64,000 nt of DNA from CAVVAL01 sp963742725 (GTDB lineage Bacteria > Actinomycetota > Actinomycetes > Mycobacteriales > Cryptosporangiaceae), in NCBI GenBank assembly GCA_963742725.1, contig CAVUMX010000001.1:620001-684000 (forward strand), read 5' to 3'. Both the position numbers and the translations under genes were made by a program. The stretch's first letter is position 1. Each line of letters starts with the position of its first letter. The notes below the pieces were generated by a model that was given only the letters and a program-made list of their open reading frames with translations, had not been told where the DNA came from and ran no database searches. Shown piece after piece: positions 7,755-15,495 of the stretch.

Positions 7755-8831
7755 ATGTACGTCGAGACCGTCATCATCGGCGCAGGTCAGGCCGGACTTT
7801 CCACCGGATACCACCTCAAGCGCCGCGGCCGGGACTTCGTGATCCTGGAGGCGCACCAGCGGGTCGGCGACGTCTGGCGGAAGCGGTTCGACTCGCTGAA
7901 GCTCTACAGCCCGGCACAGTACGACGGGCTGCCGGGCATGCCGTTCCCCGCCGAGCGCTGGACGTACCCGACCAAGGACGAGATGGGCGACTACCTGGAG
8001 ACGTACGCGGAGAAGTTCGCGTTGCCCGTCCACACCGGCATCAGCGTGGAGCGGCTCAGCCGCGACGGCGACCGGTACGTCATCAAGGCCGGCGACCAGA
8101 TGTACGAGGCCGACAACGTGGTGGTCGCGTCGGGCACGTTCCAGCGTCCGGTCTGGCCCGAGTTCGCCGGCCAGCTCGACCCGCGGATCCGGCAGCTCCA
8201 CTCCGGCGACTACCTCAACCCGACGCAGCTCCAGCCTGGCGCGGTGCTCGTCGTCGGCGCCAGCCACTCCGGATCGGACATCGCGTACGAGGTCGCGCGC
8301 GGTGGCCAGAGCACGGTGCTCAGCGGCAAGTTCCGCGGCGAGATCCCGTTCCCGCAGGTCAGCAGGCGCGCTCGCGTGGCGCTGCCGATCATGTGGTTCC
8401 TCGCCAACCACGTCCTGACCATGCGCACGCCGATCGGACGCAAGATCCGGCCCGAGATCCGCGCACACGGCGGACCGCTGATCCGCATCAAGCGCGCCGA
8501 CCTGGACGGGGCCGGGGTCGAGCACACCGACGCGCGTGTCGTCGGCGTCCTGGACGGCAGGCCGCTGCTGGACGACGGGCGATCCCTCGACGTGACGAAC
8601 GTCGTCTGGTGCACCGGGTTCGACAAGGACAGCTCCTGGATCGACGTCCCCGTGATCGGTGCCGACGGCTGGCCCGAGCAGACGCGGGGCGAGGCGGCGC
8701 CCGGCCTGTACTTCGTCGGGCTCCCGTTCCTGTACGCGTTCGCGTCCATGCTCGTGGGCGGCGTGGGCCGGGACGCCAAGCGCGTCGCCGACCGGATCGC
8801 CACGACGGCACCGGCACAGGTGCGGGCTTAG
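7755..8831 (+). CDS. Flavin-containing monooxygenase-type oxidoreductase
   Basis: The protein (358 residues) belongs to the FAD/NAD(P)-dependent class B monooxygenase superfamily. The FAD-binding GAGQAG is at residues 9-14, the conserved RVGDVWRKRFDSLKLYSP segment follows, and a second Rossmann motif GASHSG near residue 168 would bind NADPH. The FMO-specific FxGxxxHxxx(Y) segment appears in altered form as FAGQLDPRIRQLHSGDY. Such enzymes oxygenate small nucleophiles or ketones; the substrate is unknown. GGGAGG precedes the ATG by 6 bases. It lies in a same-strand group with the TPR-LuxR regulator and the SemiSWEET-like protein. Confidence 0.88.
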   Translation: MYVETVIIGAGQAGLSTGYHLKRRGRDFVILEAHQRVGDVWRKRFDSLKLYSPAQYDGLPGMPFPAERWTYPTKDEMGDYLETYAEKFALPVHTGISVERLSRDGDRYVIKAGDQMYEADNVVVASGTFQRPVWPEFAGQLDPRIRQLHSGDYLNPTQLQPGAVLVVGASHSGSDIAYEVARGGQSTVLSGKFRGEIPFPQVSRRARVALPIMWFLANHVLTMRTPIGRKIRPEIRAHGGPLIRIKRADLDGAGVEHTDARVVGVLDGRPLLDDGRSLDVTNVVWCTGFDKDSSWIDVPVIGADGWPEQTRGEAAPGLYFVGLPFLYAFASMLVGGVGRDAKRVADRIATTAPAQVRA

Positions 8832-8852
8832 GCGCTCGGGCATGCTGGGGGC

Positions 8853-9260
8853 ATGGCGCGCACGGTGGAGATCCCCGAATCGGAACTGAACTGGCGGTTC
8901 TCCCGATCCGGGGGGCCCGGCGGCCAGTCCGTGAACACCGCCGATTCGCGCGTGGAGCTGAGCTGGGACGTGGCCAACACGACCGCGCTCGGACCGACGC
9001 TCAAGGCCCGCGCGCTGGAACGCCTGGCCGGACGGCTCGTCGACGGCGTACTGACCGTGGCCGCGTCCGAGCACCGGTCGCAGTACCAGAACCGGCGGGC
9101 CGCCCTGGCCAGGCTCGTCGAGGCCGTGACCGCGGCGACCGCGCCGCCGCCCCGGGCGCGCCGTGCCACCAGGCCGTCCCGGGGCGTGGTCGAGCGGCGC
9201 CTCAGCGAGAAGAAGGCGCGCGGCGAGACCAAGCGCCTGCGCCGCACCCCGCCCGAGTAG
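8853..9260 (+). CDS. arfB: Ribosome-rescue peptidyl-tRNA hydrolase
   Basis: ArfB (135 residues; YaeJ/ICT1 family) hydrolyses peptidyl-tRNA on ribosomes stalled without a stop codon. The catalytic GGQ is at residues 23-25 inside SGGPGGQSVN. The basic C-terminal tail (RLSEKKARGETKRLRR) matches the extension that enters the empty mRNA channel. Length is normal, and the RF1/RF2 codon-recognition domain is absent, which rules out a release factor. CATGCT lies 6 bases before the ATG, so the gene may be leaderless. Confidence 0.93.
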   Translation: MARTVEIPESELNWRFSRSGGPGGQSVNTADSRVELSWDVANTTALGPTLKARALERLAGRLVDGVLTVAASEHRSQYQNRRAALARLVEAVTAATAPPPRARRATRPSRGVVERRLSEKKARGETKRLRRTPPE

Positions 9261-9269
9261 CGAGCGACC

Positions 9270-9292
9270 GTTACCAGGCGTAACGTCATAGT
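9270..9292. promoter_or_regulatory. Inverted repeat next to a -10-like box
   Basis: CGTTAC and GTAACG (9269-9274 and 9280-9285) flank 5 bases and are followed at once by CATAGT, a possible -10 box for the gene at 9323. A repressor bound here would block the promoter. The evidence is only positional. Confidence 0.3.
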
Positions 9293-9322
9293 TGCGGCTC
9301 ATTCCGCCGCCGGAGGTGCATC

Positions 9323-9979
9323 ATGACCGCGCCTGATCCTCTCAGCCGCCACGCGCCGTTCATCCACACCGGCTTCCGTCGCGAAGATCCCGCGTTCGAG
9401 TCCGACCGTGCCGCCCGCGCGGCGATGGTCCGGGACTTCCTGACCGCGATGGACGCCGCCGACCGCCCCGGACTCCGCCGCAAGCTCGGCTCGACCGTCC
9501 TCCAGCTCACCGGCCAGGAGGCCGAGCACTACTGGTCGACGACGCTGAGCGACAAGCGGGGTCACCACCGTGAAGTGCTGGTCTTCACCGACGGCGGCCA
9601 CGGCTGGAGCGACGAGATCACGTACTCGGACCGCCCGCGCAGCACCGACGACGAGATCCCGCCGGAGTTGCTGCACCGCGCGCTCGACCAGATTCTCACC
9701 GACCACGGCCTCACCTGGCCGGAGCACACCGACCACCTCGACCGCCCCGAACGGGCGCCGGGCCGGCGCGAGTCGATCGCGGCGTACCTGCGGCACCGCG
9801 AGGTCGAGTACACGGTGATGATGGGTATCCGGATGGTGTGCCTGGTCGCGGCCGTCGTCATCGTCGCGGCGGACGTGCCGTACGCGGCGCTGTGGGTCGG
9901 CCTGCTGATGATCGGGATGATCCTGCTGCCGATGGTGGCCGTGATCGTCGCCAACGACCACCACCCGCGCCGCGCCTGA
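9323..9979 (+). CDS. Membrane protein with C-terminal DUF3099-like domain
   Basis: The 218-residue protein has a soluble, charged N-terminal part of about 155 residues that I do not recognise. A C-terminal pair of membrane helices follows (MGIRMVCLVAAVVIVAADV and ALWVGLLMIGMILLPMVAVIV), preceded by RHREVEYTVMM and ending in VANDHHPRRA. That tail matches the layout of actinobacterial DUF3099 proteins, which are normally little more than this tail. The long N-terminus is therefore unusual. GGAGG lies 7 bases before the ATG. Function is unknown. Confidence 0.55.
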   Translation: MTAPDPLSRHAPFIHTGFRREDPAFESDRAARAAMVRDFLTAMDAADRPGLRRKLGSTVLQLTGQEAEHYWSTTLSDKRGHHREVLVFTDGGHGWSDEITYSDRPRSTDDEIPPELLHRALDQILTDHGLTWPEHTDHLDRPERAPGRRESIAAYLRHREVEYTVMMGIRMVCLVAAVVIVAADVPYAALWVGLLMIGMILLPMVAVIVANDHHPRRA

Positions 9980-9992
9980 GCTCCCACCGCAC

Positions 9993-12170
9993 CTACGCGG
10001 GCGGCTCGGCGGCCGGCGGCGCCTGGGCCACCGCCGCCGCCGCGTCCGGGCCGTCCGCCAGCAGGACGCCGAAGCCGGACTCATCGAGCACCGGCACGCC
10101 GAGCTGCATCGCCTTGTCGTACTTCGACCCCGGCGACTCGCCGACCACGACGAACGCCGTTTTCTTCGACACCGATCCGCTGACCTTGCCGCCGAGCGCC
10201 TGGATCGCCTCCTTGGCGGAGTCGCGGCTGTACTCCTCCAGCGACCCGGTGACGACGACCGTGAGCCCTTCGAGGGGGCGCGGCCCTTCCTCGACCGCCT
10301 CCTCCTCCAGCCGGACGCCGGCCGAACGCCACTTCTCGATGATCTGGCGGTGCCAGTCGACGGCGAACCACTCGGTGACGGCCGTGGCGATGGTCGGGCC
10401 GACCCCGTCGACGCCGGCCAGCTCCTCCTCGGACGCGTCGGCGATCCGGTCGATCGAGCGGAATCCCCGCGCCAGCGCCTGTGCCGCCGTCGGGCCGACG
10501 TGCCGGATCGACAGCGCGACGAGGAAACGCCACAGGGGCCGCTCGCGAGCCGCCGACAGCTCCTCGAACAGCTTCTCGGTGTTCTTCTTCGGGACGGCCG
10601 GCGCCTTGGCCGTGGCCTTCGTGAAGAAGAACGGCACAAGCTCCTCGTCGCCGGTGCGCTTGTTGACGCGCCGGATCGCCACCTCGGCGAGGTCCTCCGG
10701 CTTGAGCAGGAACAGGTCGCCCTCGTCGCGGATCGGCGGGGTGTCGGGCACCGCCGGACCGGTCAGCGCGATCGCGGCCTCGTACCCCAGCGCCTCGATG
10801 TCGAGCGCGGACCGGCTGGCCAGGTAGAAGATCCGCTCGCGCAGCTGGGCAGGGCACGAGCGGGAGTTCGGGCAGCGGATGTCCGCGTCGCCCTCCTTCT
10901 CGTACCGCAGCTCCGTGCCGCACTCAGGGCACTCGGTCGGCATCGCGAACTCGCGCGCGTCGTCCGGCCGCAGGTCGACCACCGGCCCGACGATCTCGGG
11001 GATCACGTCGCCGGCCTTGCGCAGCACGACCGTGTCGCCGATCAGCACGCCCTTGCGCTTCACCTCGCTGGCGTTGTGGAGGGTCGCGAACTCGACCGTC
11101 GAGCCGGACACGAACACCGGCTCCATCTGGCCGTACGGCGTGACCCGGCCCGTGCGGCCGACGTTCACCTTGATGTCGAGGAGCTTCGTGTTCACCTCCT
11201 CCGGCGGGTACTTGAACGCGATCGCCCAGCGCGGCGCGCGGCTCGTCGATCCGAGCCGGCGCTGCACGGTGACCTCGTCGACCTTCACGACCACGCCGTC
11301 GATCTCGTGCTCCACCGAGTGCCGGTGCTCGCCGTAGTGGGCGATGTACTCCGTGACCTCGTCCAGCGTGTCGAGCACCTGGTACCGGTCGGAGACCGGC
11401 AGGCCCCACGCCTTCAGCCGCTCGTACCCGCCCGACTGGCTCGTGATCGTGAAGCCCTCGCGCGCGCCGATGCCGTGGACGAGCATCCGCAGCCGGCGGC
11501 TCGCCGTCACCCGCGGGTCCTTCTGGCGTAGCGAACCCGCCGCCGCGTTGCGCGGGTTCGCGAACGGCGCCCTGCCCGCCTCGACCAGCGACGCGTTCAG
11601 GTCGGCGAACGCCTCCACCGGGAAGAACACCTCGCCCCGGACCTCCACCAGCGCCGGCACGTCGTCACCCGCCAGCTGCGACGGGACGTCGGCGAGCGTG
11701 CGGACGTTCAACGTCACGTCCTCGCCGGTCACGCCGTTGCCCCGGGTCAGCGCCCGCGTCAGCCGGCCCTGCTCGTACAGCAGGTTGATGGCCAGGCCGT
11801 CGATCTTCAGCTCGCACAGGTAGTGGAACGCACCGCCGCCCGCGTCCCTCGCCACCCGCTCCGCCCACGCCGACAACTCGTCGAAATCGAACGCGTTGTC
11901 CAGGCTCATCATGCGTTCGAGATGGTCGGCGGCCGTGAAGTCGGTGGAGAACATGGCCCCGCCGACCAGCTGGGTGGCGCTGTCCGGAGTCCGCAGCTCC
12001 GGGTACCGGTCCTCCAGCGCGTTCAGCTCCCGGATCAACGCGTCGTACTCGGCGTCGCTGACCGTCGGCGCGTCCTTCACGTGGTACGCGAACTGGTGGC
12101 CCAGGGCTTCCTCGTTCAGCGCGGCGTGCCGCTGCTTCGCCTCACTCGGCGCCGGCTCGACCTCGTCCAC
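9993..12170 (-). CDS. ligA: NAD+-dependent DNA ligase
   Basis: LigA (725 residues) seals nicks in DNA during replication and repair using NAD+. Domain order is Ia (EYDALIRELNALEDRYPELR), the adenylation domain with nucleophile K122 in CELKIDG, the OB fold, the zinc finger (CPECG ... CPNSRSCPAQ), helix-hairpin-helix repeats (about GVDGVGPTIA) and a C-terminal BRCT domain. The frame is open further upstream, but GTG 12170 is preceded by AGAGGGGGTCAGC, and the protein family begins here. The last 20 residues are Ala/Pro-rich and not conserved. It is divergent in function from, but codirectional with, the MetE-like gene. Confidence 0.96.
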   Translation of the reverse strand: MDEVEPAPSEAKQRHAALNEEALGHQFAYHVKDAPTVSDAEYDALIRELNALEDRYPELRTPDSATQLVGGAMFSTDFTAADHLERMMSLDNAFDFDELSAWAERVARDAGGGAFHYLCELKIDGLAINLLYEQGRLTRALTRGNGVTGEDVTLNVRTLADVPSQLAGDDVPALVEVRGEVFFPVEAFADLNASLVEAGRAPFANPRNAAAGSLRQKDPRVTASRRLRMLVHGIGAREGFTITSQSGGYERLKAWGLPVSDRYQVLDTLDEVTEYIAHYGEHRHSVEHEIDGVVVKVDEVTVQRRLGSTSRAPRWAIAFKYPPEEVNTKLLDIKVNVGRTGRVTPYGQMEPVFVSGSTVEFATLHNASEVKRKGVLIGDTVVLRKAGDVIPEIVGPVVDLRPDDAREFAMPTECPECGTELRYEKEGDADIRCPNSRSCPAQLRERIFYLASRSALDIEALGYEAAIALTGPAVPDTPPIRDEGDLFLLKPEDLAEVAIRRVNKRTGDEELVPFFFTKATAKAPAVPKKNTEKLFEELSAARERPLWRFLVALSIRHVGPTAAQALARGFRSIDRIADASEEELAGVDGVGPTIATAVTEWFAVDWHRQIIEKWRSAGVRLEEEAVEEGPRPLEGLTVVVTGSLEEYSRDSAKEAIQALGGKVSGSVSKKTAFVVVGESPGSKYDKAMQLGVPVLDESGFGVLLADGPDAAAAVAQAPPAAEPPA

Positions 12171-12227
12171 GCTGACCCCCTCTGCGCTCGCGACGCGGCG
12201 CCTCGATGCGACGTCGACGCCGTGCGC

Positions 12228-12250
12228 CACACCACGGCTCCGCCGGTGTG
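12228..12250 (-). terminator. Short hairpin after the MetE-like gene
   Basis: CACACC and GGTGTG enclose a GC-rich loop 40 bases beyond the MetE-like stop codon. There is no U-run. It may be a weak terminator upstream of ligA. Confidence 0.3.
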
Positions 12251-12288
12251 TCGCCCGACTTTCGACATCGCGGCGCCGCCTCACTCGC

Positions 12289-13296
12289 TCACTCCGGGTC
12301 GTCCACCAACGTGTGGGCGGCGTCGCGGCAGCGCGCCAGTGCCGCGAGCGCGTAGGCCGGGCTCGCACCGGCCAGCCCGCACGACGGCGTCACGACGACC
12401 GTGCGAGCGAGCGCGTCCGGCGCGAAGCCGAGCCGGCTCCACAACGTTCGTACTGAGGCGACAGTACCGGCGGGAGGCGACAGAACAGCGTCGGTACCAG
12501 GGACGACACCGGTCCAGAGCGCCAGCCCGGCGTCGATCGAGGTGCCGAGCGCGTCGAGAGTGCGACGGTCGTCCAGGTCGACGAGCGTGAGGTCGACGGA
12601 CGCCGCCACGGCGCCGGTGCCGCGCAGGATCTCGTACGGGACGTCCGGCGCGCAGCAGTGCACGACCACCGGCACGCCGACCGCCTTCACGACCCCGGCG
12701 AGCGCCGTCTCCGCCACGGACGCCTCGACCGAACGGAGCGTGCCGAAGCCGCTCGCCGTCCGCACCCTCGCGCCGAGGACGGCCGGCAGCGACGGCTCGT
12801 CGAGCTGGAGGATGACCGTGGCACGCGGGAGCCGTCGCCGGACGTCCGCTACATGCTGGGCCAACCCCTCGGCGAGCGAGGCGGCGAGATCGCGGGTGGC
12901 GCCCGGGTCGGCGAGCACCTTGTCGCCGTAGTGCAGCTCCAGCTCGGCGGCGAGCGTCCACGGCCCGGCCGCCTGGATCTTGAACGGGCCGTCGTACTCC
13001 CCCGCCAGTTCGACCAGCGTGTCGAGGTCGCGGTCGAGGAAGTCCCTGGTGCGGCGCACGTCGCGGCCGGGCCGGTCCACGAGCCGCCATCCGGACGGTT
13101 GCAGATCGACGGGCAGGTCCACGAGCAACCCCGCGCCGCGCCCGATGAGGTCGGCGCCGGCGCCGCGGGCGGGCAGTTCGGGCAGGTACGGCAGGTCAGG
13201 CAGCTCTCCGAGGACCGCACGGAGCGCCTCGGCGATGTCGTCACCGGGCATCGATCCGACGCCGGTCGCACTGCCGGGCCGCCAGGGGTAGTCCAT
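12289..13296 (-). CDS. Short MetE-like (cobalamin-independent methionine synthase C-terminal domain) protein
   Basis: The 335-residue protein corresponds to the C-terminal barrel of MetE only, less than half the usual length of about 750. It starts WRPGSATGVGSMPGDD. Zinc-site candidates are H213 and C214/C215 (VVHCCAPD) and C306 (TPSCGLAG), and QLDEP (D166, E167) is also present. Proteins of this size are known as core-MetE, and some use methylcobalamin or other donors. It cannot be a complete folate-binding MetE. In mycobacteria a homologue (Rv3015c, from memory) also neighbours ligA, so its position is conserved. Methyl donor and acceptor remain unknown. Confidence 0.82.
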   Translation of the reverse strand: MDYPWRPGSATGVGSMPGDDIAEALRAVLGELPDLPYLPELPARGAGADLIGRGAGLLVDLPVDLQPSGWRLVDRPGRDVRRTRDFLDRDLDTLVELAGEYDGPFKIQAAGPWTLAAELELHYGDKVLADPGATRDLAASLAEGLAQHVADVRRRLPRATVILQLDEPSLPAVLGARVRTASGFGTLRSVEASVAETALAGVVKAVGVPVVVHCCAPDVPYEILRGTGAVAASVDLTLVDLDDRRTLDALGTSIDAGLALWTGVVPGTDAVLSPPAGTVASVRTLWSRLGFAPDALARTVVVTPSCGLAGASPAYALAALARCRDAAHTLVDDPE

Positions 13297-13484
13297 GCCG
13301 TGAGTCTCACATGCGGGTTAAGGGCCTGTTTCCTGTGGCCCGCCCGTAGCGAGGCGCGTCCAGGCGTCGGTCCGGCAAGGCCGAGGAGGAGTGCATGCCG
13401 TTGTTGCATGCGCGACGACGAGAACGCAGTCCGGTCGGCGTCTGGGCGGGCCGCAGTAGGGCAGCGGACACAGGAAGCAGGCCC

Positions 13485-13490
13485 TACGGT
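13485..13490 (+). promoter_or_regulatory. -10 box (TACGGT) of leaderless debranching-enzyme promoter
   Basis: TACGGT ends 6 nt before ATG 13497 and no Shine-Dalgarno sequence is present. This fits leaderless transcription and supports the chosen start over the open frame that begins 102 bases further upstream. Confidence 0.45.
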
Positions 13491-13496
13491 CGGGTG

Positions 13497-15446
13497 ATGA
13501 CGGATCCGTTCGACGGGAGCCGTCCGGCCGCCGCGTGGGCGGCGCCGGACGGGGTCGTCATGCTCGTCGAGGACGGCGCGTTCTGCCTCAGCGCGGCATC
13601 CGGCGACATCACGGGCGGGGCGCTGGGGCTGTTCCACGGCGATGTCCGGCTGCTGTCGCGCTGGGTGGTGCTGATCGACGGCGCGCCCGTCGAGCCCCTG
13701 TCCGTGCAGTCCGGCGAGCCGTACGCGGCGACGTTCATCGGACGGGCCGGCGGCCTGGTGGTGCTCCGGCACCGGACCGTCAGCGCCGGGATGACCGAGG
13801 AGATCGCGCTGCGCAATCCCGGCCCCGACCAGGCGGACGTGACCGTGACGATCGACGTCGCGACCGACTTCGCCCCGGTCTTCGCCGTCAAGGCCGGCGA
13901 GCCGCACGACCCCGGCCCGCTCCGGATCAGCCACGACAGTCACCAGTGGACGGTCGCCTCACCGCGCCACCGGACGGTCATCACCGCCGACCCGGAGTCC
14001 ACCGCCCTGACGTTCCACGCGGCGATCCCGCCCCGCGGCGAGTGGCACCTCCGCCTGGAGGCGGGAACGGCCACACTCCCGAGCCAATCCGGCGCGGCAT
14101 CGCCCGCCGGAACGCCCGGCGCCGCACCGCCCGGCGGAACGCCCGGCGCCGCACCGCCCGGCGGAACGCCCGGCGCGGCATCGCCCGCCGACCCACTCGG
14201 CGCGGGCCCGACCGCCGGCATGGCCGCGCCTGCCGAGCGGGCCGCGCGGTGGCGCAGCCGGTGCGCCTCGATCACGGCGACGGATCCCGCGCTGGCGGCC
14301 ACGCTGGAACGCAGCATCGCCGATCTGGGTTCGCTGCGGATCGGCGACACGATCGCCGCCGGCGCACCCTGGTACCTGGCCCTGTTCGGACGCGACGCGC
14401 TCCTCACGTCGTGGATGGCGCTGCCGCTCGACCCGGGCCTCGCCCTCGGCTCGCTCCGTGCGCTCGCCGCCCACCAGGGCACCACGACGGACCCGGCGAC
14501 CGAGGAGGAACCGGGCCGCATCCCGCACGAGATCCGCAGCGAATGGGGCGCCGGATCCCGGCTGACCGGCGCCTACTACGGCACCGCCGACGCGACGCCG
14601 CTGTTCGTCATGCTCCTGGGCGAGCTGTACCGGCGGGGGCACACCGCACCGGACCTGACCCCGGCCGCCGACCGCGCCCTGGACTGGATCGGCCGCCACA
14701 TCGCCCGCCACGAGTTCGTCAGCTACCGGCCGGGCGGACTCGCCAACCAGGGCTGGAAGGACTCCCCGGACGCCATCTCGTGGCCCGACGGCACGCTCGT
14801 CGAACCGCCGATCGCGCTGTGTGAGGTCCAGGCGTACGTCTACGGCGCCTACCGGGCCCGCGCCGTGATCGCCCGCGCACACGGCGACGACGCCCGCCCG
14901 TGGGAAGACCGGGCGACGTCATTCCGCCAGACCTTCCACCAGCGGTTCTGGCGGGACGGACGGCTCGCCCTGGCCCTGGACGGCACCTGCCACGCGGTCG
15001 ACACCGTGGCGTCCAACCAGGCGCACTGCCTGTGGACGGGCATCCTCGACGAGGCACCCGCGCGCGCTGTCGCCGCCGACCTGGCCGGCCTGTTCACCGG
15101 CTGGGGGCTCCGGACGCTGAGCCCGCACGCCGCCCGGTACGACCCGCTCAGCTACCACAACGGCTCGGTCTGGCCGCACGACACGGCGATCGCGGTCGCC
15201 GGACTGGCGCGGTACGGGTTCACCGCCGACGCCGTCCGGATCGCCGGCGGGCTGCTGGCCGCCGCCCGCGCGTTCGACGGCCGGCTGCCGGAGGTGTTCG
15301 CCGGCTTCGACCGTGACGAGTTCGCCGCACCGGTGCCGTACCCGAGTTCCTGCGCGCCGCAGGCATGGGCGGCCGCCGCACCGTTGATGCTGGTCACAGC
15401 ACTCAGCGGCGCCGGGCACCCGTGGGACGCGGTCCAGATCGGTTGA
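13497..15446 (+). CDS. Glycogen-debranching / amylo-alpha-1,6-glucosidase-type glycosidase
   Basis: The protein has 649 residues. Residues 1-195 match the beta-sandwich N-terminal domain of glycogen debranching enzymes (GDITGGALGLFHGDVRLLSRW). A Pro/Gly/Ala linker of tandem repeats follows (about 201-232), and then an (alpha/alpha)6-barrel catalytic domain with LFGRDALLTSW, GRIPHEIRSEW and a C-terminal SYHNGSVWPHDTA. Such enzymes act on alpha-glucans or related oligosaccharides inside the cell; there is no signal peptide. The gene interrupts the usual MetE-like/mnmA neighbourhood and converges on the GH92 gene with a strong terminator between them. The exact linkage specificity is inferred only. 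Confidence 0.85.
   Translation: MTDPFDGSRPAAAWAAPDGVVMLVEDGAFCLSAASGDITGGALGLFHGDVRLLSRWVVLIDGAPVEPLSVQSGEPYAATFIGRAGGLVVLRHRTVSAGMTEEIALRNPGPDQADVTVTIDVATDFAPVFAVKAGEPHDPGPLRISHDSHQWTVASPRHRTVITADPESTALTFHAAIPPRGEWHLRLEAGTATLPSQSGAASPAGTPGAAPPGGTPGAAPPGGTPGAASPADPLGAGPTAGMAAPAERAARWRSRCASITATDPALAATLERSIADLGSLRIGDTIAAGAPWYLALFGRDALLTSWMALPLDPGLALGSLRALAAHQGTTTDPATEEEPGRIPHEIRSEWGAGSRLTGAYYGTADATPLFVMLLGELYRRGHTAPDLTPAADRALDWIGRHIARHEFVSYRPGGLANQGWKDSPDAISWPDGTLVEPPIALCEVQAYVYGAYRARAVIARAHGDDARPWEDRATSFRQTFHQRFWRDGRLALALDGTCHAVDTVASNQAHCLWTGILDEAPARAVAADLAGLFTGWGLRTLSPHAARYDPLSYHNGSVWPHDTAIAVAGLARYGFTADAVRIAGGLLAAARAFDGRLPEVFAGFDRDEFAAPVPYPSSCAPQAWAAAAPLMLVTALSGAGHPWDAVQIG
14109..14189 (+). 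repeat. In-frame 27-bp tandem repeat (3 units) in the debranching-enzyme linker
   Basis: Three 27-base units (14109, 14136 and 14163) encode GTPGAAPPG, GTPGAAPPG and GTPGAASPA. Units 1 and 2 are identical; unit 3 has three changes. The repeat lengthens the flexible linker between the two domains and should vary in number between strains by slippage. Confidence 0.9.
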
Positions 15447-15448
15447 GG

Positions 15449-15489
15449 CGCGCCGGCCCGGCCGTGCGGGGTTCGGCCGGGCCGGCGCG
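15449..15489. terminator. Bidirectional terminator hairpin
   Basis: A perfect 16-bp stem (15449-15464 with 15474-15489) and a 9-base loop lie between the convergent stop codons of the debranching enzyme (15446) and the GH92 gene (15496). It is all G+C apart from the loop and has no U-run, as is common for actinobacterial terminators. Confidence 0.8.
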
Positions 15490-15495
15490 GGTCCG

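Noticed and set aside
8101..8135. GACAACGTGGTGGTC as a third LacI-like operator
   Set aside because: It is within the monooxygenase coding sequence (DNVVVAS), matches only one half-site, and the bases are explained by codon use.
14097..14200. Possible CRISPR or mobile repeat
   Set aside because: The 27-bp units are contiguous and in frame with coding sequence, without spacers.
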